25,652 nt of DNA from CAYYMH01 sp964472785 (GCA_964472785.1 CAYYMH010000058.1:1-25652), one strand, 5' to 3'; positions 6,200 to 14,510 are shown, counted from the first letter of the stretch. Notes: generated by a model from the letters alone, not told the origin. Program-made: numbers and translations.

Positions 6200-9145
6200 A
6201 TGTCTAAATTATTTCGAGTTTTTAGTCAGCTTTTTATCAGCTTGATCATAGTAATAAGTCTGTTATTTGCGGCTGATGATTTGCAGAACGACAATGATAA
6301 TGTGACCGGACCGACGCCGCTCCGAAAGACAACTGCCCGTGTTGACGAAGCGATCGGCGTGATGACCAAAGGGCAGTTATGCAATCTCACCATGAATTAC
6401 GGACAAATCAGTGATACGCGTCTGGAAGATCCGGGCAACCGTCCCACTGACGACTTTTTCAATTTTCGTTATCCGAAAACAAAACCGTACGGCTCTATGT
6501 GCGATGATTTCTCCGTATTTTTTGCCGTAGAAAAAAATTCTAAAAACGGAGATAACGGAAATTTTATCGACGGTTACACCAACAATGGCAACGAGGATTG
6601 GATCGCCAAAGACGGTTCATTAGGCGAAACGCATTACGATGGCGGCGGTGATGATCCGATTTTGCTCTATGTTGACGGAACAACGCCCTATCTCGCCCAC
6701 TCTGACTTGACCCAAACCTGGCCTCTCAACGAAAGCGGCGAACGGTTTTGGCCCGGATATTATCGACGCGATCCGATCAGCGGAGAGATTTTCGAAGGTG
6801 AATTTGCTTCTGACCGGGATGTCTATGCCGTATTTACTGATGGCAATAATCAGCAAGGGGATGTCATCGGGATAGAGGTCGAGCAAATGGCATATTGCTA
6901 CGGCAGACCCTATGCCGAAGATTTTCAATTTTATGAATTTTTCATTCATAACAAAAGCGGACAGGCAATTACCGGCGCCTATTTCGGTGTTTATCTTGAT
7001 CCGGATTGCAGTGACTATTCTAATGAAACAATCATTATTCCGGATGGATACGGTTTTGAAGATGATTTCACTTTGATTATCCAACGTGATTTTGATGGTG
7101 ATGTGGATGCGGCAACGAATCCGAACAGTCTCGGACGTTTGGAAGACATGGATTTCGGTGTGCTGTTTTTAGAAACTCCAAATGATTTGGGAGTTACGGA
7201 TTTCCATTATTTCACCGATCCCGGTCCGACGTTTGATGAGGAGCTTTGGCCTATTGTCAGCAGTCAGCCAACAGACCCGGACATCGCAAACGTAGTGAAT
7301 GAATATTTCCACGGCGCCGATACTCGTATCGACGACGTCTCTCTTATTACAAATCCAAATTGGGACCTCGTTTATACTGCCGCCACCGGTCCGTTCGATC
7401 TGCCGGCAGACGGCATGGTGAAATTCTCCATCGCAGTGGTCGTCGGCGACACCGATGACGATTGCATAAAAAACGCGGAAATGGCAATTCAGATGTTTGA
7501 AAAAGGATTTGTGGGCCCGGCTGCGCCTCCGGGACCAAATCTGTGGGCAGTCCCCGGCGACGAAAAAGTCACCCTGTACTGGGATGACAGTCCGGAACTA
7601 AAACCAGACCCGCTCACCGGTGAACTCGATTTTGAGGGTTACAAAATCTACCGCAGCGAAGACGGTGGTGTTACCTGGGGAGATCCGGTTACTGACGCGC
7701 AAGGAAATGTCATCGGATACGTACCGCTTGCCCAATATGATTTAAAAAATACGGTACAGGGAATCGATCCGGTTAACTCGGCAAATTACTTGGGCAGTAA
7801 TACGGGCTTGCAGTATACCTTTGTGGACAGCTCTGTTATGAATGGCATTGCCTACTCCTACACGCTTACATCGTTTGACCGGGGAGATCCCGACCATCAG
7901 ATTCAATCATTTGAGTCAGCCAAAGGCGTTGGTGTGGCTGAGAAAAATTTCGTTACAGTGACCCCAAGGCCTGATCCACTGGCGTACAATTCTGCAACAT
8001 TAACCAATTTTACTCACGCTGCCGGAAAAGGAAAGGGTGAAATTAACATCCGAATTATTGATTCTGAAAATTATAAAATTTATAAAATGGATCGCGGTTA
8101 CGATTCCCCGTTATTTAAAATTGTCTTTGAAGGATTTCCGGCAACTCATTATTCCCTTTACGATGCAACATCAGATTCAGATGAACTATTAGCGGAATCA
8201 CTGCCGATAAATCAGACCACGTTACCGGTGATCAATCAAATTGGCATTTCGATGTCCGTCTTTTCCCAGCAAAAGATCGGTGAAATCAATATGGTCACTG
8301 ATGAAATGGGATATGATGTCAACGGAGTGGGAAAATCTGATCACACCAATTCCTGGTACGTTTCAGCTTCTGCTATTCCGCCATCCTCCATTGATACACG
8401 TTCCAATGAATACGAAATTCGTTTTACGGAGAATGGCTCGATGGCATATTCCAAGGGGCGAACGCCGGTTGCATTGATGAACGTGCCATTCGAAGTCTGG
8501 CGAATTTATCCGGATACCGCGAAAATCATCTGTGAATATGACGACATCAACGGAAATCAAACATTTGATGAAAAGGAAAACATTTATATCGCCAATGTTG
8601 ATTATCCTGAAACCGAACCTTCTGTGGGTGATTCGATTGCAGTCAATTTTCCGGTTGATTTTCCGATTCAGTTAACCTTTACCAAGTTGGCTGAAGGTCA
8701 ACTACCAGTAACCGGACAAAAGGTGGTCCTCACAACTTATGCGAGTTTTTCTGATGGAAGCGGCTTTATCACTGACAACGAATATTCTGTGGCTGATGAA
8801 TTTGCATTTTCAATTTCCGAACCATCGGTTGACGAGACAAAGGTTGCTGATATGCTGCCCAACGTCAGGGTGGTACCGAATCCTTACATCGTAACGTCGC
8901 TATTCGATCCCAAAGAGAATGTACGCAGCATAAAATTCATGTATTTACCGGAGCAGTGTGACATTAATATTTACACACTGAGCGGGGTCAAAGTAAAAGA
9001 AATCCGGCATGACGATGGCACCGGCATCGAGAGTTGGGATTTGACGAACACCTTTAATCAGGATATTTCGTTCGGAGTTTATGTGTATGTCGTTTCCACG
9101 GATGACGGCAAAAAGAAAGTTGGTAAAATTGCAATTTTAAAATAG
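6200..9145 (+). CDS. Large secreted protein with fibronectin-III-like domain and C-terminal sorting-type tail
   Basis: 981 residues, signal peptide about 1-25 (ISLIIVISLLFAADD). The N-terminal 440 residues have no domain I recognise; they are acidic, with many Asp-Gly motifs (FDGDVDAATN, GDTDDDC) that may bind calcium. Residues about 445-580 look like a fibronectin type III domain (LWAVPGDEKVTLYWDD, then YKIYRSEDGG). The last 95 residues (VRVVPNPYIV ... GKIAILK) are the VPNPY variant of the FCB sorting tail. TGAGGT at 6185-6190 precedes the start by about ten bases. It sits between a TonB-dependent receptor and a PorV-like gene, 28 bp and 9 bp away, so it is a candidate cargo or surface partner of the receptor. 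Function unknown. Confidence 0.75.
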   Translation: MSKLFRVFSQLFISLIIVISLLFAADDLQNDNDNVTGPTPLRKTTARVDEAIGVMTKGQLCNLTMNYGQISDTRLEDPGNRPTDDFFNFRYPKTKPYGSMCDDFSVFFAVEKNSKNGDNGNFIDGYTNNGNEDWIAKDGSLGETHYDGGGDDPILLYVDGTTPYLAHSDLTQTWPLNESGERFWPGYYRRDPISGEIFEGEFASDRDVYAVFTDGNNQQGDVIGIEVEQMAYCYGRPYAEDFQFYEFFIHNKSGQAITGAYFGVYLDPDCSDYSNETIIIPDGYGFEDDFTLIIQRDFDGDVDAATNPNSLGRLEDMDFGVLFLETPNDLGVTDFHYFTDPGPTFDEELWPIVSSQPTDPDIANVVNEYFHGADTRIDDVSLITNPNWDLVYTAATGPFDLPADGMVKFSIAVVVGDTDDDCIKNAEMAIQMFEKGFVGPAAPPGPNLWAVPGDEKVTLYWDDSPELKPDPLTGELDFEGYKIYRSEDGGVTWGDPVTDAQGNVIGYVPLAQYDLKNTVQGIDPVNSANYLGSNTGLQYTFVDSSVMNGIAYSYTLTSFDRGDPDHQIQSFESAKGVGVAEKNFVTVTPRPDPLAYNSATLTNFTHAAGKGKGEINIRIIDSENYKIYKMDRGYDSPLFKIVFEGFPATHYSLYDATSDSDELLAESLPINQTTLPVINQIGISMSVFSQQKIGEINMVTDEMGYDVNGVGKSDHTNSWYVSASAIPPSSIDTRSNEYEIRFTENGSMAYSKGRTPVALMNVPFEVWRIYPDTAKIICEYDDINGNQTFDEKENIYIANVDYPETEPSVGDSIAVNFPVDFPIQLTFTKLAEGQLPVTGQKVVLTTYASFSDGSGFITDNEYSVADEFAFSISEPSVDETKVADMLPNVRVVPNPYIVTSLFDPKENVRSIKFMYLPEQCDINIYTLSGVKVKEIRHDDGTGIESWDLTNTFNQDISFGVYVYVVSTDDGKKKVGKIAILK

Positions 9146-9148
9146 AGG
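9145..9148 (+). promoter_or_regulatory. Ribosome binding site that decides the PorV-like start
   Basis: GAGG lies immediately before an ATG at 9149, too close for initiation, and six bases before the ATG at 9155. The second ATG gives a normal signal peptide beginning MKKHVV, so 9155 is preferred. Confidence 0.7.
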
Positions 9149-9154
9149 ATGACT

Positions 9155-10180
9155 ATGAAAAAGCACGTCGTTTTTATCATTGTACTTAGCCTGTTTTTAA
9201 CGACCTTTTTATACGGAAAAACCTTCCGCAAAGTCGGCACGTCGGCTGCTCAGTTTTTAAAGATTGGTGTAGGCGCACGGGCTCTGGCTCTGTCCGGCGC
9301 TTTCGGAGCCATTGCCAATGACGCAAACACAGTTTACTGGAATCCTGCCGGCATGGTGACGCTAAAAAACATTGCCTGGACCGGGAGTCATACAAATTGG
9401 TTTGCAGATATTTCTCATAAATATTCTGCTTTGGTAATTCCTGTGAGCGGCGGATCAGCTCTTGGATTAAGCGCGACGTTCGTCACGATGGGAGAAGAGG
9501 AAATCACAACCGAAGCCAATCCTCAAGGAACCGGCTATTTCTGGGATGCCAGTGATATTGCGGTTGGGCTCTCTTATGCACGGTGGATGACCGATCGCTT
9601 TGCCATCGGCTTCTCTGCCAAATATATTTCTCAGCAAATTCACAATGAAACTGCTTCCACCTTTGCAGTAGATTTAGGCACTTATTTAAAAACCGGTTAC
9701 AAGGGTATTGTCATCGGCATGTGCTTTGCAAATTTCGGTGGGAATTTAAAGCTAAGCGGCAGGGATTTAATCCGGGCGTATGACCCGAATCCGACTAATA
9801 CACTGAATGCGAATGTGGATACGCGCCTTTACACTGAACCCTGGCCTTTGCCCGTGACTTTCCGCGTGGGCATAGCAATGGACATTGCCGGCATGGGTGA
9901 TAAAATCATAGCCTCTGAAAACAATCGGCTCACCCTGGCAATTGACGGTATTCATCCAAACGATGATAGTGAAAAATTGAACGTGGGTCTGGAATACGCC
10001 TGGCAGGAAATTCTGTTTGCCCGCTTTGGTTATGGAACAGGTTACGATCTCAATCAATTTGCTTACGGCGCGGGTTTGAAATTCGATATTGGCGGATCGG
10101 TCTTTTTGTTAGATTATGCGTTAGCTCCATACGGCGAACTGGATGAAGTCCATCACTTTACGATTGGCTTGAATTTTTAG
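9155..10180 (+). CDS. PorV/PorQ-like outer-membrane beta-barrel protein (UPF0164 type)
   Basis: 341 residues from the chosen start. Signal peptide about 1-20 (HVVFIIVLSLFLTTFLYG). The family mark is near the N-terminus: AAQFLKIGVGARALALSGAF followed by NDANTVYWNPAGM. The remainder is amphipathic beta-strand sequence ending HHFTIGLNF, with a terminal aromatic as expected for an outer-membrane barrel. In Bacteroidota PorV shuttles T9SS cargo to the attachment complex; related proteins also belong to the FadL-like class. Its position directly after a secreted protein with a sorting tail suggests a role in exporting or anchoring that protein. The last gene of the three-gene block; the next gene starts 78 bp later. 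Confidence 0.85.
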   Translation: MKKHVVFIIVLSLFLTTFLYGKTFRKVGTSAAQFLKIGVGARALALSGAFGAIANDANTVYWNPAGMVTLKNIAWTGSHTNWFADISHKYSALVIPVSGGSALGLSATFVTMGEEEITTEANPQGTGYFWDASDIAVGLSYARWMTDRFAIGFSAKYISQQIHNETASTFAVDLGTYLKTGYKGIVIGMCFANFGGNLKLSGRDLIRAYDPNPTNTLNANVDTRLYTEPWPLPVTFRVGIAMDIAGMGDKIIASENNRLTLAIDGIHPNDDSEKLNVGLEYAWQEILFARFGYGTGYDLNQFAYGAGLKFDIGGSVFLLDYALAPYGELDEVHHFTIGLNF

Positions 10181-10258
10181 GAACATTTTCACAAGCGAAA
10201 GTATAAGTAATAACTGAAATCTTGCTGTTGAAAACGAAATCAGGAGCCTCATTATTAG

Positions 10259-11530
10259 ATGGAATTTTATCTCTTGTTACTGATGCTGGCTGTGTTTGCT
10301 CTCGCAGTGTTCCTTGGCAAATTTCCCATTGGTGTTTCCTTAGTCATTTCCTCAATCATTGCAGCGGTGGTTGCCGGATTCGGCGTTCCCATCCGGCATC
10401 TGGTCGAAGGGTCGTTTGCTTATTTAGATCCGATTTTGATCATCGCCACTGCCATGGTTTTCATGGAAATAATAAAAGAAACCGGCGCGCTGGGTGAGAT
10501 CAGTCGTTTGATCATTCTCAATCTTCACGATCGACCGTTCTGGATGCTGACATTGATTACCCTGTTTATCATGTTTCCCGGAATGATCACCGGTTTATCC
10601 ACTGCGGCAGTCCTGACTACCGGTGCGATTGTCGCTCCCGCGCTGATGCACTTGGGAATTCCCCGTGTCAAAGCCGGTGCCATTATCTCGATGGCTGCGT
10701 TGTACGGCATGGTTGCGCCTCCGATCAATGTGCCGGTAATGATCATCGGCGGTGGAGTTGATATGCCTTACATCGGATTTGAATTGCCGCTATTATTCGC
10801 GTCCCTGCCGTTAGCAATTGTCACGACATTGTTTATGGCGTATCGTTACGTGAAATCCGTTGATCTAAATAAAATCATGAAAGACCTCCCGGAATCTCAA
10901 TATGCCAACCACGGCATCCATCTTTTTTTACCCATTTTTATTCTCATTATTTTGATGTTAGCGACACGCATTTTCCCAAATAAATATACCGCATTGGGTA
11001 TGCCGCTGATTTTTGTTATCGCCAGTTTGGCCGCTTTCAAATCCGGACGAACATTTAATTTTTTTCACGTCGCAAAAACGGCGGTCAAAGATGCCATGCC
11101 GGTGATGGGAATTCTGGTGGGCATTGGGATGTTTATCCAAATCATGAGCTTGACCGGTGTCAGGGGATTTCTTATTGTGAATGCGGTTCAGTTGCCCTCT
11201 TTTTGGCTGTATATCGGAATCGCTATCAGTTTGCCGTTTTTCGGAGCGATTTCTTCCTATGGCGCTTCTTATGTGTTGGGCGTCCCATTTTTATTGGCTT
11301 TGTTAGGGAAAAGTGAAATCATCGTCGCATCTGGTTTAACCCTCATTGCAAGTCTGGGCGACCTGATGCCACCGACAGCGTTGGCCGGCATTTTTGCAGC
11401 GCAGGTGGTTGGCGAGTCCAATTATTTCAAAATACTCAAAGTGTGTCTGCCCTATGCCCTGCTGACGGCACTCTATGGAATCGGGATGATCTTGTTAGCG
11501 AATATTTTGGATAAATTTTTGCTGTTTTAG
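10259..11530 (+). CDS. TRAP transporter large permease, DctM-like, without its usual partners
   Basis: 423 residues of almost continuous membrane helices (about 11-12 segments), in the DctM/ion-transporter superfamily. Typical segments are LGKFPIGVSLVISSIIAAV near the start, FPGMITGLSTAAVLTTGAIV, IISMAALYGMVAPPINVPVM and LTLIASLGDLMPPTALAGIF. TRAP systems import organic acids, including dicarboxylates and N-acyl or amino-acid-like compounds, using a Na+ gradient and a periplasmic binding protein. No DctP or normal DctQ gene is present here; a 48-residue membrane protein follows at once and a small exported protein lies at 13631. CAGGAG at 10241-10246 is 12 bases before the ATG, a somewhat long spacing. 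Neighbouring exported amide hydrolases suggest uptake of their product. Confidence 0.85.
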   Translation: MEFYLLLLMLAVFALAVFLGKFPIGVSLVISSIIAAVVAGFGVPIRHLVEGSFAYLDPILIIATAMVFMEIIKETGALGEISRLIILNLHDRPFWMLTLITLFIMFPGMITGLSTAAVLTTGAIVAPALMHLGIPRVKAGAIISMAALYGMVAPPINVPVMIIGGGVDMPYIGFELPLLFASLPLAIVTTLFMAYRYVKSVDLNKIMKDLPESQYANHGIHLFLPIFILIILMLATRIFPNKYTALGMPLIFVIASLAAFKSGRTFNFFHVAKTAVKDAMPVMGILVGIGMFIQIMSLTGVRGFLIVNAVQLPSFWLYIGIAISLPFFGAISSYGASYVLGVPFLLALLGKSEIIVASGLTLIASLGDLMPPTALAGIFAAQVVGESNYFKILKVCLPYALLTALYGIGMILLANILDKFLLF

Positions 11531-11571
11531 AACCGAAGCAAATTCGTCATCATCTTAATAAAAGGATTATT

Positions 11572-11718
11572 ATGTTAAAATATATTTATGTCATCATCGC
11601 TGCTGTATTTTTGATTTTGACCGTGATTGATTTGTTTGAAGAAAAAAACTGGAAAAAGCAACTCACGCACATCATTGTTTTGATTCCGTTATTGTTGAGG
11701 GTTTTATTGATTAAATAG
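11572..11718 (+). CDS. 48-residue membrane microprotein between the permease and a hydrolase
   Basis: Encodes MLKYIYVIIAAVFLILTV, a charged middle (EEKNWKKQ) and a second hydrophobic segment IIVLIPLLLRVLLIK. Two predicted membrane helices (about 4-20 and 32-47). AAAGGA at 11561-11566 is five bases before the ATG, and the stop is seven bases before the next start, so it is tightly packed in the operon 41 bp after the permease stop. I do not recognise a family. A role as a reduced small subunit for the DctM-like permease is possible but unproven. Confidence 0.65.
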   Translation: MLKYIYVIIAAVFLILTVIDLFEEKNWKKQLTHIIVLIPLLLRVLLIK

Positions 11719-11725
11719 GTATATT

Positions 11726-12844
11726 ATGAAAATGCAAAGAAATCGGGCTATTATTTTTTTAATTATCAGTTTAATTGTGTCGGTCATTTCAGCACGCTAT
11801 TTTTTAAAAATGCGAAAACCAGAACCGATCATTCCCAGACAGGGACTGACGTCAACGAAAAAGTTGAGTGACTATTTTGAAAAATTGAAAGGAACCCGCG
11901 GGGATACGGACGTTTACTTTTTTGACGGCGATTCATCGGGCGGTACAACGCTGATTTTAGGCGGAACCCACCCCAATGAACCTGCCGGATTTATCGCGGC
12001 AGTCGTGCTCATCGAAAATTTGAAAACCAATTACGGCCGAATCATTGTTATTCCGCGCACGAACAACAGTGCGTTTACCCATAATGATCCTCAGGAAGCG
12101 AATCCACAGCGCTTTACCATCCAAAAAACTGAAGGCGAACGATGGTTTCGCTTTGGTTCGCGCAGCACCAATCCCATCGACCAATGGCCTGATCCGGAGG
12201 TTTATCGCCACTATCCGTCAGGGCAAAAATTGTCGGGAACCGAAACGCGCAATTTAAATCGCTCCTATCCGGGACGACCCGACGGCTCAATGACCGAAAA
12301 AATCACATACGGCATCATGGAATTGATGCGTAAAGAAAACGTTGATCTGGCATTTGATCTTCACGAAGCATCGCTCGAATATCCGGTGATCAATGCAATC
12401 GTCGCCCATCCAACCGGTTTTGATCTCGCTGGAGAGGCAGTCATGTATCTGCAAATGGAGGGACTGAATTTTAGTTTGGAACCTTCACCGGCGAATTTTC
12501 GGGGACTGTCCCATCGCGAATGGGGAGATCATTTAAACATACCGGCTATTTTAATGGAATCTGCCAACACGGTTCAGGGACGTTACCACGGTCGTTTGAC
12601 TCCGGAAGTGGTCATATCAGGAAGAGACCGAATTTATGAAGAGGCATTTGCCCATAATTTATTGAAAGTGGATTATCCAAAAGAAGGCATCCCCCTCAAA
12701 GTTCGTGTGGGAAGGCATCTGGCAGCGTTCAATATTTTTTTGCAAATTTGGAACAGCTACCATCCGGAAAAGTTAATTATTACCGAAGGTATTCCGAGTT
12801 TTGATGCGCTTCAAAATAAAGGAATTGGGGCATATTTGAATTAG
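11726..12844 (+). CDS. Membrane-anchored or exported AstE/AspA-family zinc hydrolase (M14-like)
   Basis: 372 residues. N-terminal hydrophobic segment about 9-25 (IIFLIISLIVSVISARYF) puts the enzyme outside the inner membrane, either cleaved or anchored. Zinc ligands are visible: GGTHPNE gives His82 and Glu85, and FDLHE gives His213. NLNRSYPG at about 176-183 is the substrate-carboxylate Asn/Arg block, and Glu278 in ILMESA is the likely general base. The family (succinylglutamate desuccinylase/aspartoacylase) cleaves N-acyl amino acids or C-terminal residues; cytosolic members have no such leader. The start is seven bases after the microprotein gene. An insertion relative to the second copy at 17832 lies between the HxxE and NLNR motifs. 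The exact substrate is unknown; context suggests gamma-glutamyl or N-acyl-glutamate material. Confidence 0.82.
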   Translation: MKMQRNRAIIFLIISLIVSVISARYFLKMRKPEPIIPRQGLTSTKKLSDYFEKLKGTRGDTDVYFFDGDSSGGTTLILGGTHPNEPAGFIAAVVLIENLKTNYGRIIVIPRTNNSAFTHNDPQEANPQRFTIQKTEGERWFRFGSRSTNPIDQWPDPEVYRHYPSGQKLSGTETRNLNRSYPGRPDGSMTEKITYGIMELMRKENVDLAFDLHEASLEYPVINAIVAHPTGFDLAGEAVMYLQMEGLNFSLEPSPANFRGLSHREWGDHLNIPAILMESANTVQGRYHGRLTPEVVISGRDRIYEEAFAHNLLKVDYPKEGIPLKVRVGRHLAAFNIFLQIWNSYHPEKLIITEGIPSFDALQNKGIGAYLN

Positions 12845-12859
12845 TGTTTTTTATATTTT

Positions 12860-12892
12860 CAGCCACTGATTCATACGGATGAACACAGATTT
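12860..12892 (+). repeat. Dispersed intergenic repeat (CAC-GGAT-ACACAGAT type)
   Basis: AGCCACTGATTCATACGGAT followed by GAACACAGATTT. The same kind of sequence recurs at 21419 (GCCACGGATTAACACAGATT) and as an inverted piece at 21506-21517. Such sequences are frequent in intergenic DNA of many environmental bacteria. Confidence 0.5.
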
Positions 12893-12966
12893 TAAAATCA
12901 AAATACAGATATGAAGGGTGTAATTCCGAAAAGTTGGTATTTTGGGATATGAGAAAAAAAAATGTA

Positions 12967-12982
12967 AACTGCTGAAGCAGTT
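12967..12982. repeat. Small palindrome (7-bp arms)
   Basis: AACTGCT-GA-AGCAGTT. Perfect arms with a two-base centre, part of a cluster of similar palindromes extending to 13368. Confidence 0.6.
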
Positions 12983-13010
12983 AATCAATTATTTTTTCAT
13001 CTGTTATGGG

Positions 13011-13133
13011 GCTGTATCAAAAAAAAATTTATAGTGAGGAATTTATTCGTCAAATACTATACATTGTGTGGAGCGAATAAATTCGCTACTACAAATTGGG
13101 CTAAACATTTTGCATCGGGACTTTTGATACAGC
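13011..13133. mobile_element. MITE-like element, 123 bp
   Basis: Perfect 12-bp terminal inverted repeats, GCTGTATCAAAA (13011-13022) and TTTTGATACAGC (13122-13133). Inside is another perfect 11-bp inverted repeat, GAATTTATTCG (13039-13049) with CGAATAAATTC (13074-13084), extended outward by TAGT/ACTA. No coding capacity. The ends look like those of DNA transposons, so it is probably a non-autonomous element mobilised by a transposase elsewhere. I see no clear target-site duplication. Confidence 0.6.
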
Positions 13134-13140
13134 TCTTTCA

Positions 13141-13225
13141 TTCAACTTTTTTGTTGAACGATCACCCTGATTCATCGGGGTGGAATTGTTACAAAACAGG
13201 ATATGAGAAACCGTTTCAACGGTTT
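13141..13225. repeat. Three consecutive short palindromes
   Basis: TTCAAC-T6-GTTGAA (13141-13158), CACCCTGAT-TC-ATCGGGGTG (13163-13182, one G-T pair) and AAACCGTT-TC-AACGGTTT (13208-13225). Each is a self-complementary unit of 18-20 bases; two share the TC centre. They look like REP-type dispersed palindromes and not terminators, since none is followed by a T-run. Confidence 0.55.
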
Positions 13226-13299
13226 ACCAATTTTATGGAATTGCTCCAGATATGAACACAAATCGGATTCTCAGCAAACGAAACTAATTATTTAAAGAC

Positions 13300-13368
13300 A
13301 ACACCGTAGGTGTTAAATATTTATAGCAAAAAACATCAGTACCACATATACCAACCCCGTAGGGGTTG
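13300..13368. repeat. Pair of CCGTAGG-type palindromes
   Basis: AACACC-GTA-GGTGTT (13300-13314) and CAACCCC-GTA-GGGGTTG (13352-13368), with ATATTTATAGC between them. The two have the same layout and identical GTA loop but different arms, which suggests one repeat family kept by structure. Confidence 0.55.
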
Positions 13369-13620
13369 AATAGTGAGAATTTATAATTTTGATCTTCAAT
13401 GTTTGGGTTATTTTGATAAACACATTTTACTTTATAAAAAATGGCATTCATGGTTTACCAAAAAAATTTTCACTTTTATCAAAAATCATTATAGAAGAAT
13501 TTAGTAAAAAATAAAAAATCAGTAAAAATCAGTGTCAATCTGTGACTTATTAAAAAGTTACTGAGTCGAAAATTTATTTTTCAAAGATATCAGAAAACAG
13601 GTCAAAATTTAATTATAATT

Positions 13621-13625
13621 GGAGG
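13621..13625 (+). promoter_or_regulatory. Ribosome binding site that decides the start at 13631
   Basis: GGAGG lies five bases before the ATG at 13631. A TTG at 13619 in the same frame overlaps this site and is therefore not the start. Confidence 0.75.
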
Positions 13626-13630
13626 ACGTA

Positions 13631-14194
13631 ATGAAACCAATTCGATTGATCGTTACAGTATTATGTGTTGTGAGCATTTTTGCACAGGTTAGTTTCGGCA
13701 AAGATGACTTCAAAGCTGAACAGCCATTTTTGCTTACACCGGCAGGACAAAGTTCGGACGCATTGATGGTGAAAATTCTTGCCCAAAAAGCAAACCTGGA
13801 ATTTACTTTTGACAAACAAGCACAACCGGATACGCTGCAAGGAAATAAAACGCTGATCCTGGTCACCGGTGGCAGCACCAAAGGCTTGGGCGCTGCCAAC
13901 ATTGACAAAGAAGACGAACTGAAACGCATCGAAAAACTCATCGAAGCAGCAAAAAAGAATGAGATAAAAATTGTCACCATGCACATTGGAGGAAAAGCAC
14001 GTCGGGGAAAGCTCTCGGACATGTTCAACTCTTTAAGTGCTGAAAGCGCGGATTTGCTGATTGTCAAAAAAGATGGGGATGGAGATAATTTCTTTGCTGA
14101 CATTGCTAAAGAGAAAAATATTCCGATTAAATATATTGAAAAAATTTTGGGAGCCGGTCAAATTCTCACTGACATTTTCCCGAAACAGCAGTAG
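13631..14194 (+). CDS. Small exported protein, DUF6305-like
   Basis: 187 residues. Signal peptide about 1-23 (MKPIRLIVTVLCVVSIFAQV then SFG). The mature part begins EQPFLLTPAGQSSDALMVKI, which matches my recollection of the DUF6305 family; this was not checked. It continues with alternating strands and helices (NKTLILVTGGSTKGLGAANI, IKIVTMHIGG, ADLLIVKK), like a Rossmann-type fold, and lacks Cys in the mature part. No catalytic motif is apparent. It is a periplasmic protein set between an orphan TRAP permease block and a gamma-glutamyltransferase, so a substrate-binding or chaperone role in the same system is conceivable. A strong hairpin follows the stop. It is separated from its neighbours by 786 and 316 bp, so it is probably transcribed on its own. 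Confidence 0.65.
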   Translation: MKPIRLIVTVLCVVSIFAQVSFGKDDFKAEQPFLLTPAGQSSDALMVKILAQKANLEFTFDKQAQPDTLQGNKTLILVTGGSTKGLGAANIDKEDELKRIEKLIEAAKKNEIKIVTMHIGGKARRGKLSDMFNSLSAESADLLIVKKDGDGDNFFADIAKEKNIPIKYIEKILGAGQILTDIFPKQQ

Positions 14195-14222
14195 TGAATT
14201 TGTTGTCAATTAATGCTGTGTC

Positions 14223-14258
14223 ATCCCAGTACCTCCACTTTCTGGTGGATACTGGGAT
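14223..14258 (+). terminator. Strong hairpin after the DUF6305-like gene
   Basis: ATCCCAGTA (14223-14231) pairs with TACTGGGAT (14250-14258), and TCCAC (14234-14238) with GTGGA (14245-14249) inside, giving a nearly continuous stem. Only ATTTCTGG follows, so termination may be weak, or this may be a dispersed repeat. Confidence 0.5.
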
Positions 14259-14340
14259 TTCTGGTTTAAATCCAGTTTTTCATTTAAAACCTAAAATTCT
14301 AAAATGAAAAATTTCACTTCGCTTCAATTTGTTATTTACT

Positions 14341-14399
14341 ATGGAGTGAATCGCCTTTATGCGATTCATTTTGCAATGCATAAAGGCATTGCACTCCAT
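14341..14399. repeat. Cloverleaf-like inverted repeat element, 59 bp
   Basis: Outer arms ATGGAGTG (14341-14348) and CACTCCAT (14392-14399) are perfect. Inside, GAATCGC/GCGATTC and CAATGC/GCATTG can each form a hairpin, or GCCTTTATGC (14353-14362) can pair with GCATAAAGGC (14378-14387), so two mutually exclusive folds exist. It lies between the DUF6305-like gene and the gamma-glutamyltransferase and is most likely a small mobile or REP-type repeat. Confidence 0.6.
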
Positions 14400-14510
14400 T
14401 CATTTAGAAAATCAACAATTTACCATTTGAGGTAATAAACTCAATTTAGAAATTTAGGTAAAATTAGGTTCCTTTTTTAAACAATTCCTTTTCACTAAAA
14501 AGAATGTGTT

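Larger units (their letters stand above)
12845..13620. other. Repeat-rich intergenic region of about 0.8 kb
   Basis: No credible gene. It holds a CACxGAT-type dispersed repeat (12860), at least six short palindromes and a MITE-like element, listed separately. The remaining sequence is AT-rich, with another CAGTGTCAATCTGTGAC fragment near 13529-13545. It breaks the plus-strand gene series into two parts and must contain the promoter for the gene at 13631, which I could not pick out. Confidence 0.7.

Noticed and set aside
13034..13255. A 73-residue open frame
   Set aside because: It starts inside the MITE-like element and runs through three palindromes; no ribosome binding site.
12967..13368. 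CRISPR array
   Set aside because: The palindromes differ in sequence and spacing; there are no identical repeats with regular spacers and no cas genes.
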